Shown: piece by piece, positions 1 through 4,731 of the stretch
How the letters are laid out: every line of letters begins with the position of its first letter
How positions within the stretch are numbered: the stretch's first letter is position 1
Origin: Sphingomonadales bacterium UBA1936
GTDB taxonomy: Bacteria; Pseudomonadota; Alphaproteobacteria; Sphingomonadales; Sphingomonadaceae
DNA: 5,108 nt
Assembly: GCA_002336985.1 (NCBI GenBank)
Contig: DDFE01000023.1
Span: 9,926 to 15,033 of the forward strand
Direction: 5' to 3'
Translations under genes and position numbers: made by a program
The notes under the pieces: model-generated
What the model saw: the letters and a program-made list of their open reading frames with translations, nothing else
The model's database searches: none
Told to the model about the DNA's origin: nothing

Positions 1-81
1 CAATGGGCGTTCATCGCCAAGTGGACGGGCCTCGACGCAAAGCCGGTGGCGAGTGCGGGGGCGACGACGCCGGGGAGTTGA
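1..81 (+). CDS. C-terminal end of an unidentified protein (5' end outside window)
   Basis: Frame 1 is open from the first base and ends at TGA (79-81), giving 26 residues that begin QWAFIAKWTGLD and finish with a small, flexible Ala/Gly/Thr/Pro/Ser tail. A hydrophobic/aromatic stretch followed by a loose tail would fit the end of a membrane or enzyme domain, but 26 residues are too few to name a family. The codons are GC-rich at third positions, as in the neighbouring genes. It converges on the minus-strand gene that ends at 105, leaving 23 bases between them with no convincing terminator. I cannot assign a function. Confidence 0.55.
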   Translation, partial: QWAFIAKWTGLDAKPVASAGATTPGS

Positions 82-104
82 TCCCGGGCATCCTCACGCA
101 AGGG

Positions 105-320
105 TCAGTCGTTACGGACCCACAGCGACCGCTTCACCGGTCCCTTGATGAGCTGGGAATTATAAGCCTTACGGATGATCGTAGCTTCGTCGATGTTGCT
201 CAGCACGACGCGGGTTCCGCCCGAATGCAGTGTTTCGATCGCGGTGACGCGGGCGCCGTGCTTGGCGCACATCGCTGTAACTTCGGCCTGCGTCGCGGTG
301 ACGTTCATGGCTCTGCTCAT
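105..320 (-). CDS. small conserved-type hypothetical protein, 71 aa
   Basis: This 71-residue protein starts MSRAMNVTATQAEV and ends SLWVRND. The ATG at 320 is preferred because AAGGAAA lies about 6 bases upstream; the same frame stays open further upstream, but there it reads as a low-complexity shadow of the neighbouring genes. The protein is soluble, with no signal peptide or membrane segment. An Ala-rich helix (about residues 9-20, with one Cys near 18) is followed by a probable strand pair around GGTRVVLSN (34-42), a helix (DEATIIRKAY) and a basic end (KGPVKRSLWVR), which suggests a small alpha/beta fold. It looks like short hypothetical proteins I associate with sphingomonads, but I know no function. 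It is the last gene of a three-gene minus-strand cluster, 44 bases after the 43-aa membrane protein, and has its own ribosome binding site. Confidence 0.75.
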   Translation of the reverse strand: MSRAMNVTATQAEVTAMCAKHGARVTAIETLHSGGTRVVLSNIDEATIIRKAYNSQLIKGPVKRSLWVRND

Positions 321-364
321 CTGGTATTTCCTTGCTGAATGAATAGGGTGCGTGGCTTCATCGG

Positions 365-496
365 TCACTGTCCGCCGTCGCGTTCCCGGCGCTGGCGACG
401 TGCCAGTGTGGCGGCACGGGAATTGTAACGAAGCCAGATCGCCAGCCCGATGCCGAAGACGACAATGGCGGCAATCAGCGCGTAGGCGATGATCAG
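365..496 (-). CDS. 43-aa single-pass membrane protein with a probable CTG start
   Basis: Frame analysis of the minus strand between the two flanking genes shows a hydrophobic segment, LIIAYALIAAIVVFGIGLAI (residues 1-20), then WLRYNSR and a very basic tail rich in Arg (RRQRRERD), ending at TGA (365-367). This is the classic pattern of a small single-pass membrane protein with a basic cytoplasmic end. No ATG, GTG or TTG occurs inside it, nor in the codons I read upstream in this frame (to about 673). The best start is CTG at 494-496, whose last three bases are part of CTGA, overlapping the TGA stop of the 94-aa gene exactly as ATGA overlaps do in translationally coupled pairs. No clear Shine-Dalgarno site precedes it, which fits coupling. 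An AUC start at the next codon is an alternative. The composition makes a real protein likely; the start is less certain. Confidence 0.6.
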   Translation of the reverse strand: MIIAYALIAAIVVFGIGLAIWLRYNSRAATLARRQRRERDGGQ

Positions 497-777
497 ACGA
501 GGTTCGATGGGTATTTCCGATCGGCATGGGGCGGGCGGGCATAGGGTTCGGATGTCGGCTGCCGCCCATTGTCCGCGCGACCGCGGTCGGGATTTTCGTT
601 GTTGTCGTTTTCGTTCGACACCAGCAGGAACGGGCGGTGTGGAAAGCTCCGCTCGACCAGCATCCGGCCATAGCCCTGGGCAAGTGCGGTATGGGCGTGA
701 CGCGCCTCGACGCCGACGGAACGATCCGCCATCATCAGCGACAGCTGTTCGCGTTTCAGAAGATAGTTGGTGTCCAC
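493..777 (-). CDS. conserved-type hypothetical protein, 94 aa, GTG start
   Basis: The protein begins MDTNYLLKREQLSLMMADRS. Its N-terminal half (1-55) looks ordered and helical: a charged/hydrophobic helix (LLKREQLSLMMA), a second around EARHAHTALAQGYGRMLVE, then SFPHRPFLL. From about residue 55 it becomes a disordered Asn/Asp/Arg/Pro-rich tail. The start is fixed by sequence: an in-frame TAA lies six bases upstream (781-783), GTG at 775-777 is the first possible start, and GGAG sits about 8 bases before it. There is no signal peptide. Helical 50-residue N-terminal units of this kind occur in short sphingomonad hypothetical proteins; I know no function. It is the first gene of the minus-strand cluster, and its TGA overlaps the putative CTG start of the membrane protein that follows. 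Confidence 0.75.
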   Translation of the reverse strand: MDTNYLLKREQLSLMMADRSVGVEARHAHTALAQGYGRMLVERSFPHRPFLLVSNENDNNENPDRGRADNGRQPTSEPYARPPHADRKYPSNLV

Positions 778-891
778 CGGTTATGCTCCGCCATCAAGCG
801 AGAGCAAAGGCGCCCACAGTCACCGGGCACTTGCGAAACCATCCGGCGATGCGTGCCTGTAGCACAATTGGGGCTGCGGCCTGCACGAATT

Positions 892-922
892 CGGAAGGGG
901 ACGCATTGTACGCCCCCTTCCG
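892..922 (-). terminator. stem-loop after the PspC gene, possible terminator or 3' end structure
   Basis: The arms CGGAAGGGG (892-900) and CCCCTTCCG (914-922) form a perfect 9-bp stem. Two further pairs can form across one mismatch, closing a 7-base loop. It begins 15 bases past the stop codon of the PspC gene on the minus strand. No T-run follows on the minus strand, so it is not a typical intrinsic terminator. It could stabilise the mRNA 3' end or attenuate read-through into the 94-aa gene. Confidence 0.4.
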
Positions 923-937
923 GATGTCGGTTTGGAG

Positions 938-1246
938 TTACGCAGCCAGCAGTTCGGGTTCGCGTTGATCGACCGTGGCGACCGGCGCCTGGGGCGCAGG
1001 CGCAGCGGTCAACGTCACGACCTTCGCCGATGCGCGCTTGCGGTCGGGGAACAGGACGCGCGACGCGAGGACCGCCACACCGAGCGCGGCATAGGCGATG
1101 AGCGAGTACCAGGGCGCGAAGACCACCGGCACGGCCAGCGGGATACGCAGCCACATCGGGTTGAAACCGAAGTCGTCGCCGATCGCCTGGCACACGCCGA
1201 AAATCGTGTCGTCGCGCATGAAGGGATTGGTGGTCTTGGCGGTCAT
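938..1246 (-). CDS. PspC-domain inner-membrane protein, 102 aa
   Basis: The PspC domain spans about residues 11-68: a short N-terminal stretch, the family-typical GVCQAIGDDFGFNPMWLRI (17-35), then a hydrophobic segment (about 36-66, LAVPVVFAPW through GVAVLAS) ending in LFPDRKR at the membrane interface. PspC proteins sit in the inner membrane and in the classical phage-shock system sense envelope stress and relieve PspA-mediated inhibition of PspF. Here the domain is followed by an Ala/Pro/Val tail ending ELLAA. The ATG at 1244-1246 has AAGGA about 8 bases upstream. No pspA, pspB or pspF is next to it, so this is a stand-alone PspC protein; I leave the symbol empty because isolated PspC-domain proteins often are not the pspC of the operon. 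A sigma-54-like promoter lies 43 bases upstream. Domain call is confident; stress role is inferred. Confidence 0.88.
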   Translation of the reverse strand: MTAKTTNPFMRDDTIFGVCQAIGDDFGFNPMWLRIPLAVPVVFAPWYSLIAYAALGVAVLASRVLFPDRKRASAKVVTLTAAPAPQAPVATVDQREPELLAA

Positions 1247-1288
1247 GGTCGTTCGTCCTTGGTCTCTATCGGTCGATGCCGGAGTATC

Positions 1289-1305
1289 AGCACGAGGCGT
1301 GCCAA
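1289..1305 (-). promoter_or_regulatory. sigma-54-type -24/-12 promoter for the PspC gene
   Basis: On the minus strand the sequence is TTGGCACGCCTCGTGCT. Against the established consensus YTGGCACG-N4-TTGCW the -24 part is perfect, the spacing between the invariant GG and GC is exact, and only one base of the -12 part differs (G for the first T). Transcription would start near 1278, giving a leader of about 30 bases that contains the ribosome binding site. PspF-controlled, sigma-54-dependent transcription is established for phage-shock genes in enterobacteria. The caution is that the site overlaps a short inverted repeat (GCACG-AGG-CGTGC), which could explain part of the resemblance. Confidence 0.5.
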
Positions 1306-1310
1306 TTCCG

Positions 1311-1323
1311 TAAGATATTGAAA
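1311..1323 (-). promoter_or_regulatory. possible IHF site upstream of the PspC promoter
   Basis: The minus strand reads TTTCAATATCTTA, one mismatch from the IHF consensus WATCAANNNNTTR, just upstream of the -24 element. IHF bending commonly assists sigma-54 promoters. The match lies in AT-rich DNA where chance hits are frequent, and it is closer to the promoter than most IHF sites, so this is weak. Confidence 0.2.
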
Positions 1324-1480
1324 ATTAACAGTTTCTGAAAATGACCATGTATCGCGAGTGCGAGTTTCATACTAACTATAGGTAATATTTCCTGACATGT
1401 GGCTGACGATACTCGCTCGCTAACTGCGCCTAGGGTTTCGGCCGCCAAGCCAAAATGGTGTTTCGATTGTTGCGCGAGGG

Positions 1481-1493
1481 CGTTCGACGAACG
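1481..1493. repeat. inverted repeat CGTTCG-A-CGAACG
   Basis: Two perfect 6-base arms surround a single central A, about 115 bases upstream of the secreted-protein gene. The symmetry would suit a dimeric DNA-binding protein. Short GC-rich palindromes arise often by chance in such genomes, so a regulatory role is only a possibility. Confidence 0.25.
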
Positions 1494-1608
1494 ACGTGCC
1501 CATGCTTTCATTTCGCTGACGGACCAATTCAGCATTGCGACAACGCGACTCGGGCATTGCAGTTTTGCAGGCCTCCACTTTGGTGGGCCCAGCTGAGGAA
1601 CAAACGAG

Positions 1609-2157
1609 ATGAAGATGTTGCGTTCAGTCACCGTCGGGGCCGTCGCCACCGCGATGCTCGCGACTTCGGCCGCACCTGCCATGGCGCAGGGCTATCCGGG
1701 TTCGTACGGCAGCTATGGCCGGCCCACCTATGGCCAGGGATACAACAATAACCGCTACCGCGGGCATCGCGACAACACCGGCGCGATCGTCGCGGGTGTG
1801 GTAGGCGTCGGCATCCTTGCCGCGATCCTGGCATCGGCGTCGAAATCCAGCCAGAACCAGAACCGGAGCAGCGGCTATTACAACAATGGCTACAGTTCGA
1901 ACGGTTACGGTTCGATCCGCAGCGATAATGATGCCGCGGACGCATGCGCTGCAGCGGCCGAGCGCCAGGGCGGCGGCAATGCCCGCACCCGCTCGATCGA
2001 TGCGGTCGACCAGGTCGGCGGCGGCTTCGACGTCCGCGGGACGGTGTCGGTATCGTCGAGCGGTTATGACGACAACGACGCTCGCGGTTTCAGCTGCACG
2101 GTGCGCCAGGGCAGTGTCCAGCGCATCGACTTCGGTGGCTACGCCTACAATCGCTAA
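1609..2157 (+). CDS. secreted/envelope Gly-Tyr-Asn-rich protein, 182 aa
   Basis: Residues 1-26 are a clear Sec signal peptide: basic start (MKMLR), hydrophobic Ala/Val core, and AMA before Q27 as the cleavage site. A Gly/Tyr/Asn/Ser-rich low-complexity part (27-57, resumed at 83-103) brackets a hydrophobic segment (about 58-77, TGAIVAGVVGVGILAAILAS) with glycines spaced as in glycine-zipper membrane helices. The C-terminal part (about 107-182) looks like a small folded domain: ADACAAAAERQ, VDQVGGGFDVRGTVSV, then FSCTVRQGSVQRIDFGGYAY. Its two cysteines, C113 and C163, are the only ones in the protein and could form a disulfide in the periplasm. The ATG follows TGAGGA by 9 bases. It is monocistronic, closed by a strong terminator. 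The architecture resembles periplasmic proteins I associate with sphingomonads, but no function is known to me; an envelope-anchored structural or stress role is inferred. Confidence 0.82.
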   Translation: MKMLRSVTVGAVATAMLATSAAPAMAQGYPGSYGSYGRPTYGQGYNNNRYRGHRDNTGAIVAGVVGVGILAAILASASKSSQNQNRSSGYYNNGYSSNGYGSIRSDNDAADACAAAAERQGGGNARTRSIDAVDQVGGGFDVRGTVSVSSSGYDDNDARGFSCTVRQGSVQRIDFGGYAYNR

Positions 2158-2164
2158 TCAGTGA

Positions 2165-2208
2165 CGATCCGGGTGCTCCCAACGACCCGAGCGCCCGGAT
2201 CGGTTTTT
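2165..2208 (+). terminator. strong rho-independent terminator
   Basis: Arm 2165-2178 (CGATCCGGGTGCTC) pairs with 2189-2202 (GAGCGCCCGGATCG) over 14 positions with a single G-U pair. The loop is 10 bases and five T follow after one G (2204-2208). It starts 8 bases after the stop of the secreted-protein gene and separates it from guaA transcription. Confidence 0.93.
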
Positions 2209-2223
2209 ATGGCTAATGCCGCG

Positions 2224-2238
2224 TTAACCATATTTTCA
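2224..2238 (+). promoter_or_regulatory. CtrA-like half site TTAACCAT upstream of guaA
   Basis: TTAACCAT at 2224-2231 matches the half motif recognised by the alphaproteobacterial cell-cycle regulator CtrA. The second half, expected as TTAA seven bases later, is TTCA (2235-2238), three of four bases. It lies after the terminator and about 210 bases before guaA, in the only AT-rich patch there, so it may instead simply be part of a core promoter. Single imperfect sites are common by chance. Confidence 0.22.
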
Positions 2239-2262
2239 GCCTGTTATGCGACATTGTTTCGC

Positions 2263-2397
2263 ATGAGAGACATTCTTCCTTCGGTCTGGGTGGCCATTAT
2301 CGTGTCGCTGTCGGCACCTGCGCAGGGCGGTCCGCCGCGTCCCTTGAAAGCCGTGCACGCGGCCAAGGTGGTACAGGGCGTCCATCTCGCACGCTAA
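2263..2397 (+). CDS. doubtful 44-aa secreted peptide ORF upstream of guaA
   Basis: From ATG 2263 the frame encodes MRDILPSVWVAIIVSLSAPA followed by QGGPPRPLK and a basic end (VVQGVHLAR), stopping at TAA (2395-2397). The first 20-22 residues look like a Sec signal peptide (charged start, hydrophobic core, SAPAQG cleavage region), leaving a basic peptide of about 22 residues. Against it: no Shine-Dalgarno site precedes the ATG, and upstream in-frame starts overlap the terminator. It could be a small secreted peptide, an upstream ORF in the guaA leader, or chance. I cannot assign a function. Confidence 0.3.
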   Translation: MRDILPSVWVAIIVSLSAPAQGGPPRPLKAVHAAKVVQGVHLAR

Positions 2398-2439
2398 GCC
2401 CGTGCGAACGATGATGACAGCCTGACGGCGCATCGTTAC

Positions 2440-2445
2440 GGGAGG
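2440..2445 (+). promoter_or_regulatory. guaA ribosome binding site with unusually short spacing
   Basis: GGGAGG is a strong anti-16S match, but only two bases (CC) separate it from the ATG at 2448, where five to nine are usual. No other start lies between the in-frame TGA at 2415-2417 and this ATG, and the protein's N-terminus aligns well with known GuaA proteins, so the start is secure despite the spacing. Confidence 0.65.
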
Positions 2446-2447
2446 CC

Positions 2448-4013
2448 ATGTCTTCCCACGAATCCATCCTCATCATCGATTTCGGCAGCCAGGTGACCCA
2501 GCTGATCGCGCGGCGCGTGCGCGAAGCGGGCGTCTATAGCGAGATCGCACCCTTCACACAGGCAGAGGCGGCATTCCACCGCATGAAGCCGAAAGGCATC
2601 ATCCTTTCGGGTTCGCCCGCAGGTGTGCCGGAAGAGGGTAGCCCCCGCGCACCGCAGATCGTGTTCGACAGCGGCGTGCCCATCCTCGGCATCTGTTACG
2701 GCCAGCAAGTGATGAGCCACCAGCTGGGCGGCGAGGTACGGCCGGGCCATGAAACGGGCGAGGGCGGTGAATTCGGCCGCGCGTTCCTGACCGTGACCGA
2801 ACCCTGCGTGTTGTTCGACGGCCTGTGGAACGTCGGCGACCGGCACCAGGTCTGGATGAGCCACGGCGACAAGGTGACGAAATTCGCGCCGGGCTTCCGC
2901 ATCGTCGCGACGTCGGACGGCGCTCCCTTTGCGCTGATCGCCGACGACGAGCGCCGCTACTACGGTACGCAGTTCCATCCGGAAGTCGTGCATACGCCCG
3001 ACGGCGCAAAGCTGATCGCCAATTTCGTGCGGCACGTCTGCGGTCTTGCCGGCGACTGGACGATGGCGGAATTCCGCGCGACCAAGATCGCCGAGATCCG
3101 CAAGCAGGTGGGCGACAAGCGCGTCATCTGCGGCCTGTCGGGCGGGGTCGACAGCGCGGTTGCGGCGCTGCTCATCCACGAGGCGATCGGGGACCAACTG
3201 ACCTGCGTCTTCGTCGACGGCGGTATCCTGCGTGCGGGTGAGGCGGAGCAGGTGGTCTCGCTGTTCCGCGGACATTACAACATTCCGCTGGTCCATGTAG
3301 ATGCGGCGACGCTGTTCCTCGGCGGGCTGGCCGGTGTCACCGACCCCGAAGCGAAGCGCAAGTTCATCGGCAAGACGTTCATCGATGTCTTTGAGGATGA
3401 GGCAAAAAAAATCGGCGGCGCGGATTTTCTGGCCCAGGGAACACTCTACCCTGACGTGATCGAGAGCGTGTCGTTCACCGGCGGCCCGAGCGTTACGATC
3501 AAGAGCCATCACAATGTGGGCGGCCTGCCCGAACGCATGAACATGCAACTGGTCGAACCGCTTCGCGAACTCTTCAAGGACGAGGTGCGCGTGCTGGGCC
3601 GCGAACTGGGCCTGCCGGAGATATTCGTCGGTCGCCATCCGTTCCCGGGACCGGGACTTGCCATCCGCATTCCCGGCGAGGTGACCAAGGAACGCTGCGA
3701 CATCCTGCGCAAGGCCGATGCCATCTATCTGGAAGAGATCCGGAATGCCGGGCTGTACGATGCGATCTGGCAGGCGTTCGCGGTGCTGCTGCCGGTACGG
3801 ACGGTTGGCGTGATGGGTGACTATCGCACCTACGACAATGTGCTCGCCCTGCGTGCAGTGACATCGACCGATGGCATGACTGCGGACATCTATCCGTTCG
3901 ACGCCGCATTCCTCAGCCGGGTTTCGACGCGGATCATCAACGAAGTGAAGGGCATCAACCGGGTGGTGTACGACTATACGTCGAAACCGCCGGGTACGAT
4001 TGAGTGGGAGTGA
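2448..4013 (+). CDS. guaA: GMP synthase (glutamine-hydrolysing)
   Basis: GuaA makes GMP from XMP, ATP and glutamine in the cytoplasm, the last step of guanine nucleotide synthesis. At 521 residues it is the usual full length. The class I glutamine amidotransferase domain (about 1-200) has IIDFGSQVTQLIARRVRE at the start, the nucleophile Cys83 in GICYGQQ, and the His177/Glu179 pair in QFHPEV. The ATP-pyrophosphatase domain follows, with the P-loop SGGVDSAV (231-238). The C-terminal dimerisation domain contains GRHPFPGPGLAIRIPGE (395-411) and ends with the family signature KPPGTIEWE. Nothing is truncated or missing. It is probably transcribed alone, from DNA between 2209 and 2447. I see no intrinsic terminator after it: the next gene ends on the opposite strand only nine bases away. 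Its 3' end is a known integration hotspot for genomic islands. Confidence 0.98.
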   Translation: MSSHESILIIDFGSQVTQLIARRVREAGVYSEIAPFTQAEAAFHRMKPKGIILSGSPAGVPEEGSPRAPQIVFDSGVPILGICYGQQVMSHQLGGEVRPGHETGEGGEFGRAFLTVTEPCVLFDGLWNVGDRHQVWMSHGDKVTKFAPGFRIVATSDGAPFALIADDERRYYGTQFHPEVVHTPDGAKLIANFVRHVCGLAGDWTMAEFRATKIAEIRKQVGDKRVICGLSGGVDSAVAALLIHEAIGDQLTCVFVDGGILRAGEAEQVVSLFRGHYNIPLVHVDAATLFLGGLAGVTDPEAKRKFIGKTFIDVFEDEAKKIGGADFLAQGTLYPDVIESVSFTGGPSVTIKSHHNVGGLPERMNMQLVEPLRELFKDEVRVLGRELGLPEIFVGRHPFPGPGLAIRIPGEVTKERCDILRKADAIYLEEIRNAGLYDAIWQAFAVLLPVRTVGVMGDYRTYDNVLALRAVTSTDGMTADIYPFDAAFLSRVSTRIINEVKGINRVVYDYTSKPPGTIEWE

Positions 4014-4022
4014 TTGAGCAGT

Positions 4023-4247
4023 TCAAGCCGTTCTGACCTTCATCGTCGCGGTGAATGACATGAAAATGCGCTCGCCGGCGTCGTAACTTTCAGCTTCGTG
4101 ATTTTCCAGCCATACGAGCGCGGGAGCGGCGCATTTTGCGGAGCCGCATATGAGAGCGGTCTCGGGATATCCAAAGGGTTTTACACTTCTGGTATAGGAA
4201 CGCTGAGCCCGTTTCGGCTGGTGAACTTCGCAACGCATGATGCACAT
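4023..4247 (-). CDS. small protein with Cys/His pairs, possible zinc binder, 74 aa
   Basis: The protein carries C6-x2-H9 and C34-x4-C39 (numbered from ATG 4247), an arrangement that could bind one zinc ion; a further Cys2 lies at the start. Between and after them are YTRSVKPFGYPETALICG and PALVWLENHEAESYDAGERIF, which resemble a small family of bacterial hypothetical proteins I recall with CEVH and ICG...C motifs and no assigned function. The start at 4247 is favoured: AGGAG sits 7 bases upstream, overlapping the TAG stop of the preceding gene. An ATG at 4238 (MRCEVH) would give 71 residues and may be closer to the family's usual start. Ten bases separate it from the DUF7662-like gene, so the two form an operon. 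It ends nine bases from the guaA stop. Its GC is lower than guaA's. Confidence 0.72.
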   Translation of the reverse strand: MCIMRCEVHQPKRAQRSYTRSVKPFGYPETALICGSAKCAAPALVWLENHEAESYDAGERIFMSFTATMKVRTA

Positions 4248-4257
4248 TGCCTCGCTC

Positions 4258-4629
4258 CTAACCTTTGATCGTGATTTCAATGGACTCCGGCGAGACACCG
4301 AAATTCGCTGCAAGGCCCAGCTTGGCCTCTTCTATTGAAAGCCGCTTTACGTGTGGCGTTTCCTTGAAGTCGCTTCGTGTTTTGACCGTCCGCACAAATG
4401 TCACCAGTTCGCGCTTCATATCCAGATCTTTGGTTTCCCATCCGACCGACTGCCAACCCAAATTCTGCGCGTCTTTTCCGTCATAGCGGTTTGCCCACCA
4501 GGATCGGTGGTCATACGCACTGTCAGGAAGGCCGCCGGACAGCATTTCATCGATTCGAGAAAAAGGGACCGTCACGGTTTCGGCATCCTGCTCGGAAAGG
4601 TGCAGAGCCAACGGACGATATTTAGACAT
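4258..4629 (-). CDS. DUF7662-like hypothetical protein, 123 aa
   Basis: The N-terminal part (1-80) has the pattern of DUF7662: SKYRPLALHLSEQ, a strand-like VTVPFSRIDEML, LPDSAYDHRSWWANRY, then NLGWQSVGWETKDLDM and ELVTFVR. The SAYxHRSWWAN segment and the following GW are the most conserved-looking parts. This domain appears in many short proteins and as an appendage in some larger ones; its biochemical role is not known to me. A basic linker leads to a C-terminal tail, LSIEEAKLGLAANFGVSPES followed by IEITIKG (about 97-123), a helix-strand element seen at the ends of other bacterial hypothetical proteins. The ATG at 4629 follows AAGAGG by 6 bases. It is the first gene of a two-gene minus-strand operon and has clearly lower GC than guaA (lines counted at 48-53% versus 63%), which suggests transfer. 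The family call is from memory. Confidence 0.75.
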   Translation of the reverse strand: MSKYRPLALHLSEQDAETVTVPFSRIDEMLSGGLPDSAYDHRSWWANRYDGKDAQNLGWQSVGWETKDLDMKRELVTFVRTVKTRSDFKETPHVKRLSIEEAKLGLAANFGVSPESIEITIKG

Positions 4630-4656
4630 GTCATACCTCTTGTTTGGATAATATCA

Positions 4657-4685
4657 ACTATAAGTATATATGTTATACTATAAGT
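4657..4685. repeat. two 9-base direct repeats ACTATAAGT, probable operator
   Basis: ACTATAAGT occurs at 4657-4665 and again at 4677-4685, exactly 20 bases apart, close to two helical turns, so both copies face the same side of the DNA. One copy covers the predicted start site and the edge of the -10 element; the other lies in the spacer. A protein bound to both would block RNA polymerase, so repression is the likely mode. A short inverted pair (AGTATA 4663-4668, TATACT 4674-4679) lies within the same stretch. Confidence 0.45.
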
Positions 4686-4693
4686 CAAATCAA
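4665..4693 (-). promoter_or_regulatory. sigma-70-type promoter of the two-gene cassette
   Basis: On the minus strand TTGATT (4688-4693) and TATATA (4665-4670) are separated by 17 bases, the optimal spacing. Transcription would start near 4658, leaving a leader of about 29 bases before the ATG at 4629. An overlapping TTGACT (4683-4688) with TATACT (4663-4668) has a 14-base spacer and is less likely. The region is very AT-rich, so exact elements are tentative. Confidence 0.5.
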
Positions 4694-4700
4694 ATTTGAT
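4689..4700. repeat. perfect 12-base palindrome ATCAAATTTGAT
   Basis: The sequence equals its own reverse complement and overlaps the predicted -35 element (4688-4693) of the minus-strand cassette promoter. Its symmetry is that of a site for a dimeric helix-turn-helix regulator. It lies between the cassette and the alkD start, so it could affect both directions. Confidence 0.45.
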
Positions 4701-4731
4701 ACTCGCTTGGAGATGCCCCGTTTCAAAGCTT

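Larger units (their letters stand above)
1247..1608. other. 362-base intergenic region between divergent genes
   Basis: This stretch separates the PspC gene (minus) from the secreted-protein gene (plus). Frames crossing it lack good ribosome binding sites and have poor composition, so I call no gene. The part at about 1306-1400 is clearly more AT-rich than the rest and must hold the PspC-side regulatory DNA. It includes a tandem GCGAGT repeat (1354-1365), with its inverse ACTCGC at 1411-1416. The right part holds a 13-base inverted repeat (1481-1493) and the ribosome binding site TGAGGA (1594-1599) of the next gene. I could not identify a convincing -35/-10 pair for the plus-strand gene. Confidence 0.6.

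Noticed and set aside
70..87. Short hairpin CCGGG/CCCGG at the end of the first gene
   Set aside because: It has only five base pairs and no T-run, and it overlaps the stop codon; too weak to call a terminator.
526..1101. Long plus-strand frame over the small-gene cluster and PspC gene
   Set aside because: It is a shadow of the minus-strand genes, with Arg/Pro-rich product and no domain.
1570..1590. Hairpin before the ribosome binding site of the secreted-protein gene
   Set aside because: Only about five pairs form, with a bulged T; no evidence of a riboswitch or attenuator.
1399..1596. Plus-strand 65-codon frame before the secreted protein
   Set aside because: It has a GTG start without a Shine-Dalgarno site, a Cys/Arg/Phe-rich random-looking product, and lies in probable promoter DNA.
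1287..1682. Minus-strand frame of 131 codons across the intergenic region
   Set aside because: It overlaps the signal peptide region of the secreted protein, has no ribosome binding site, and has an unstructured composition.
2436..3638. 400-codon open frame on the minus strand opposite guaA
   Set aside because: It is antisense to a certain gene in GC-rich DNA, where the opposite frame is often stop-free. The translation is rich in His, Ala, Arg and Asp with no domain.
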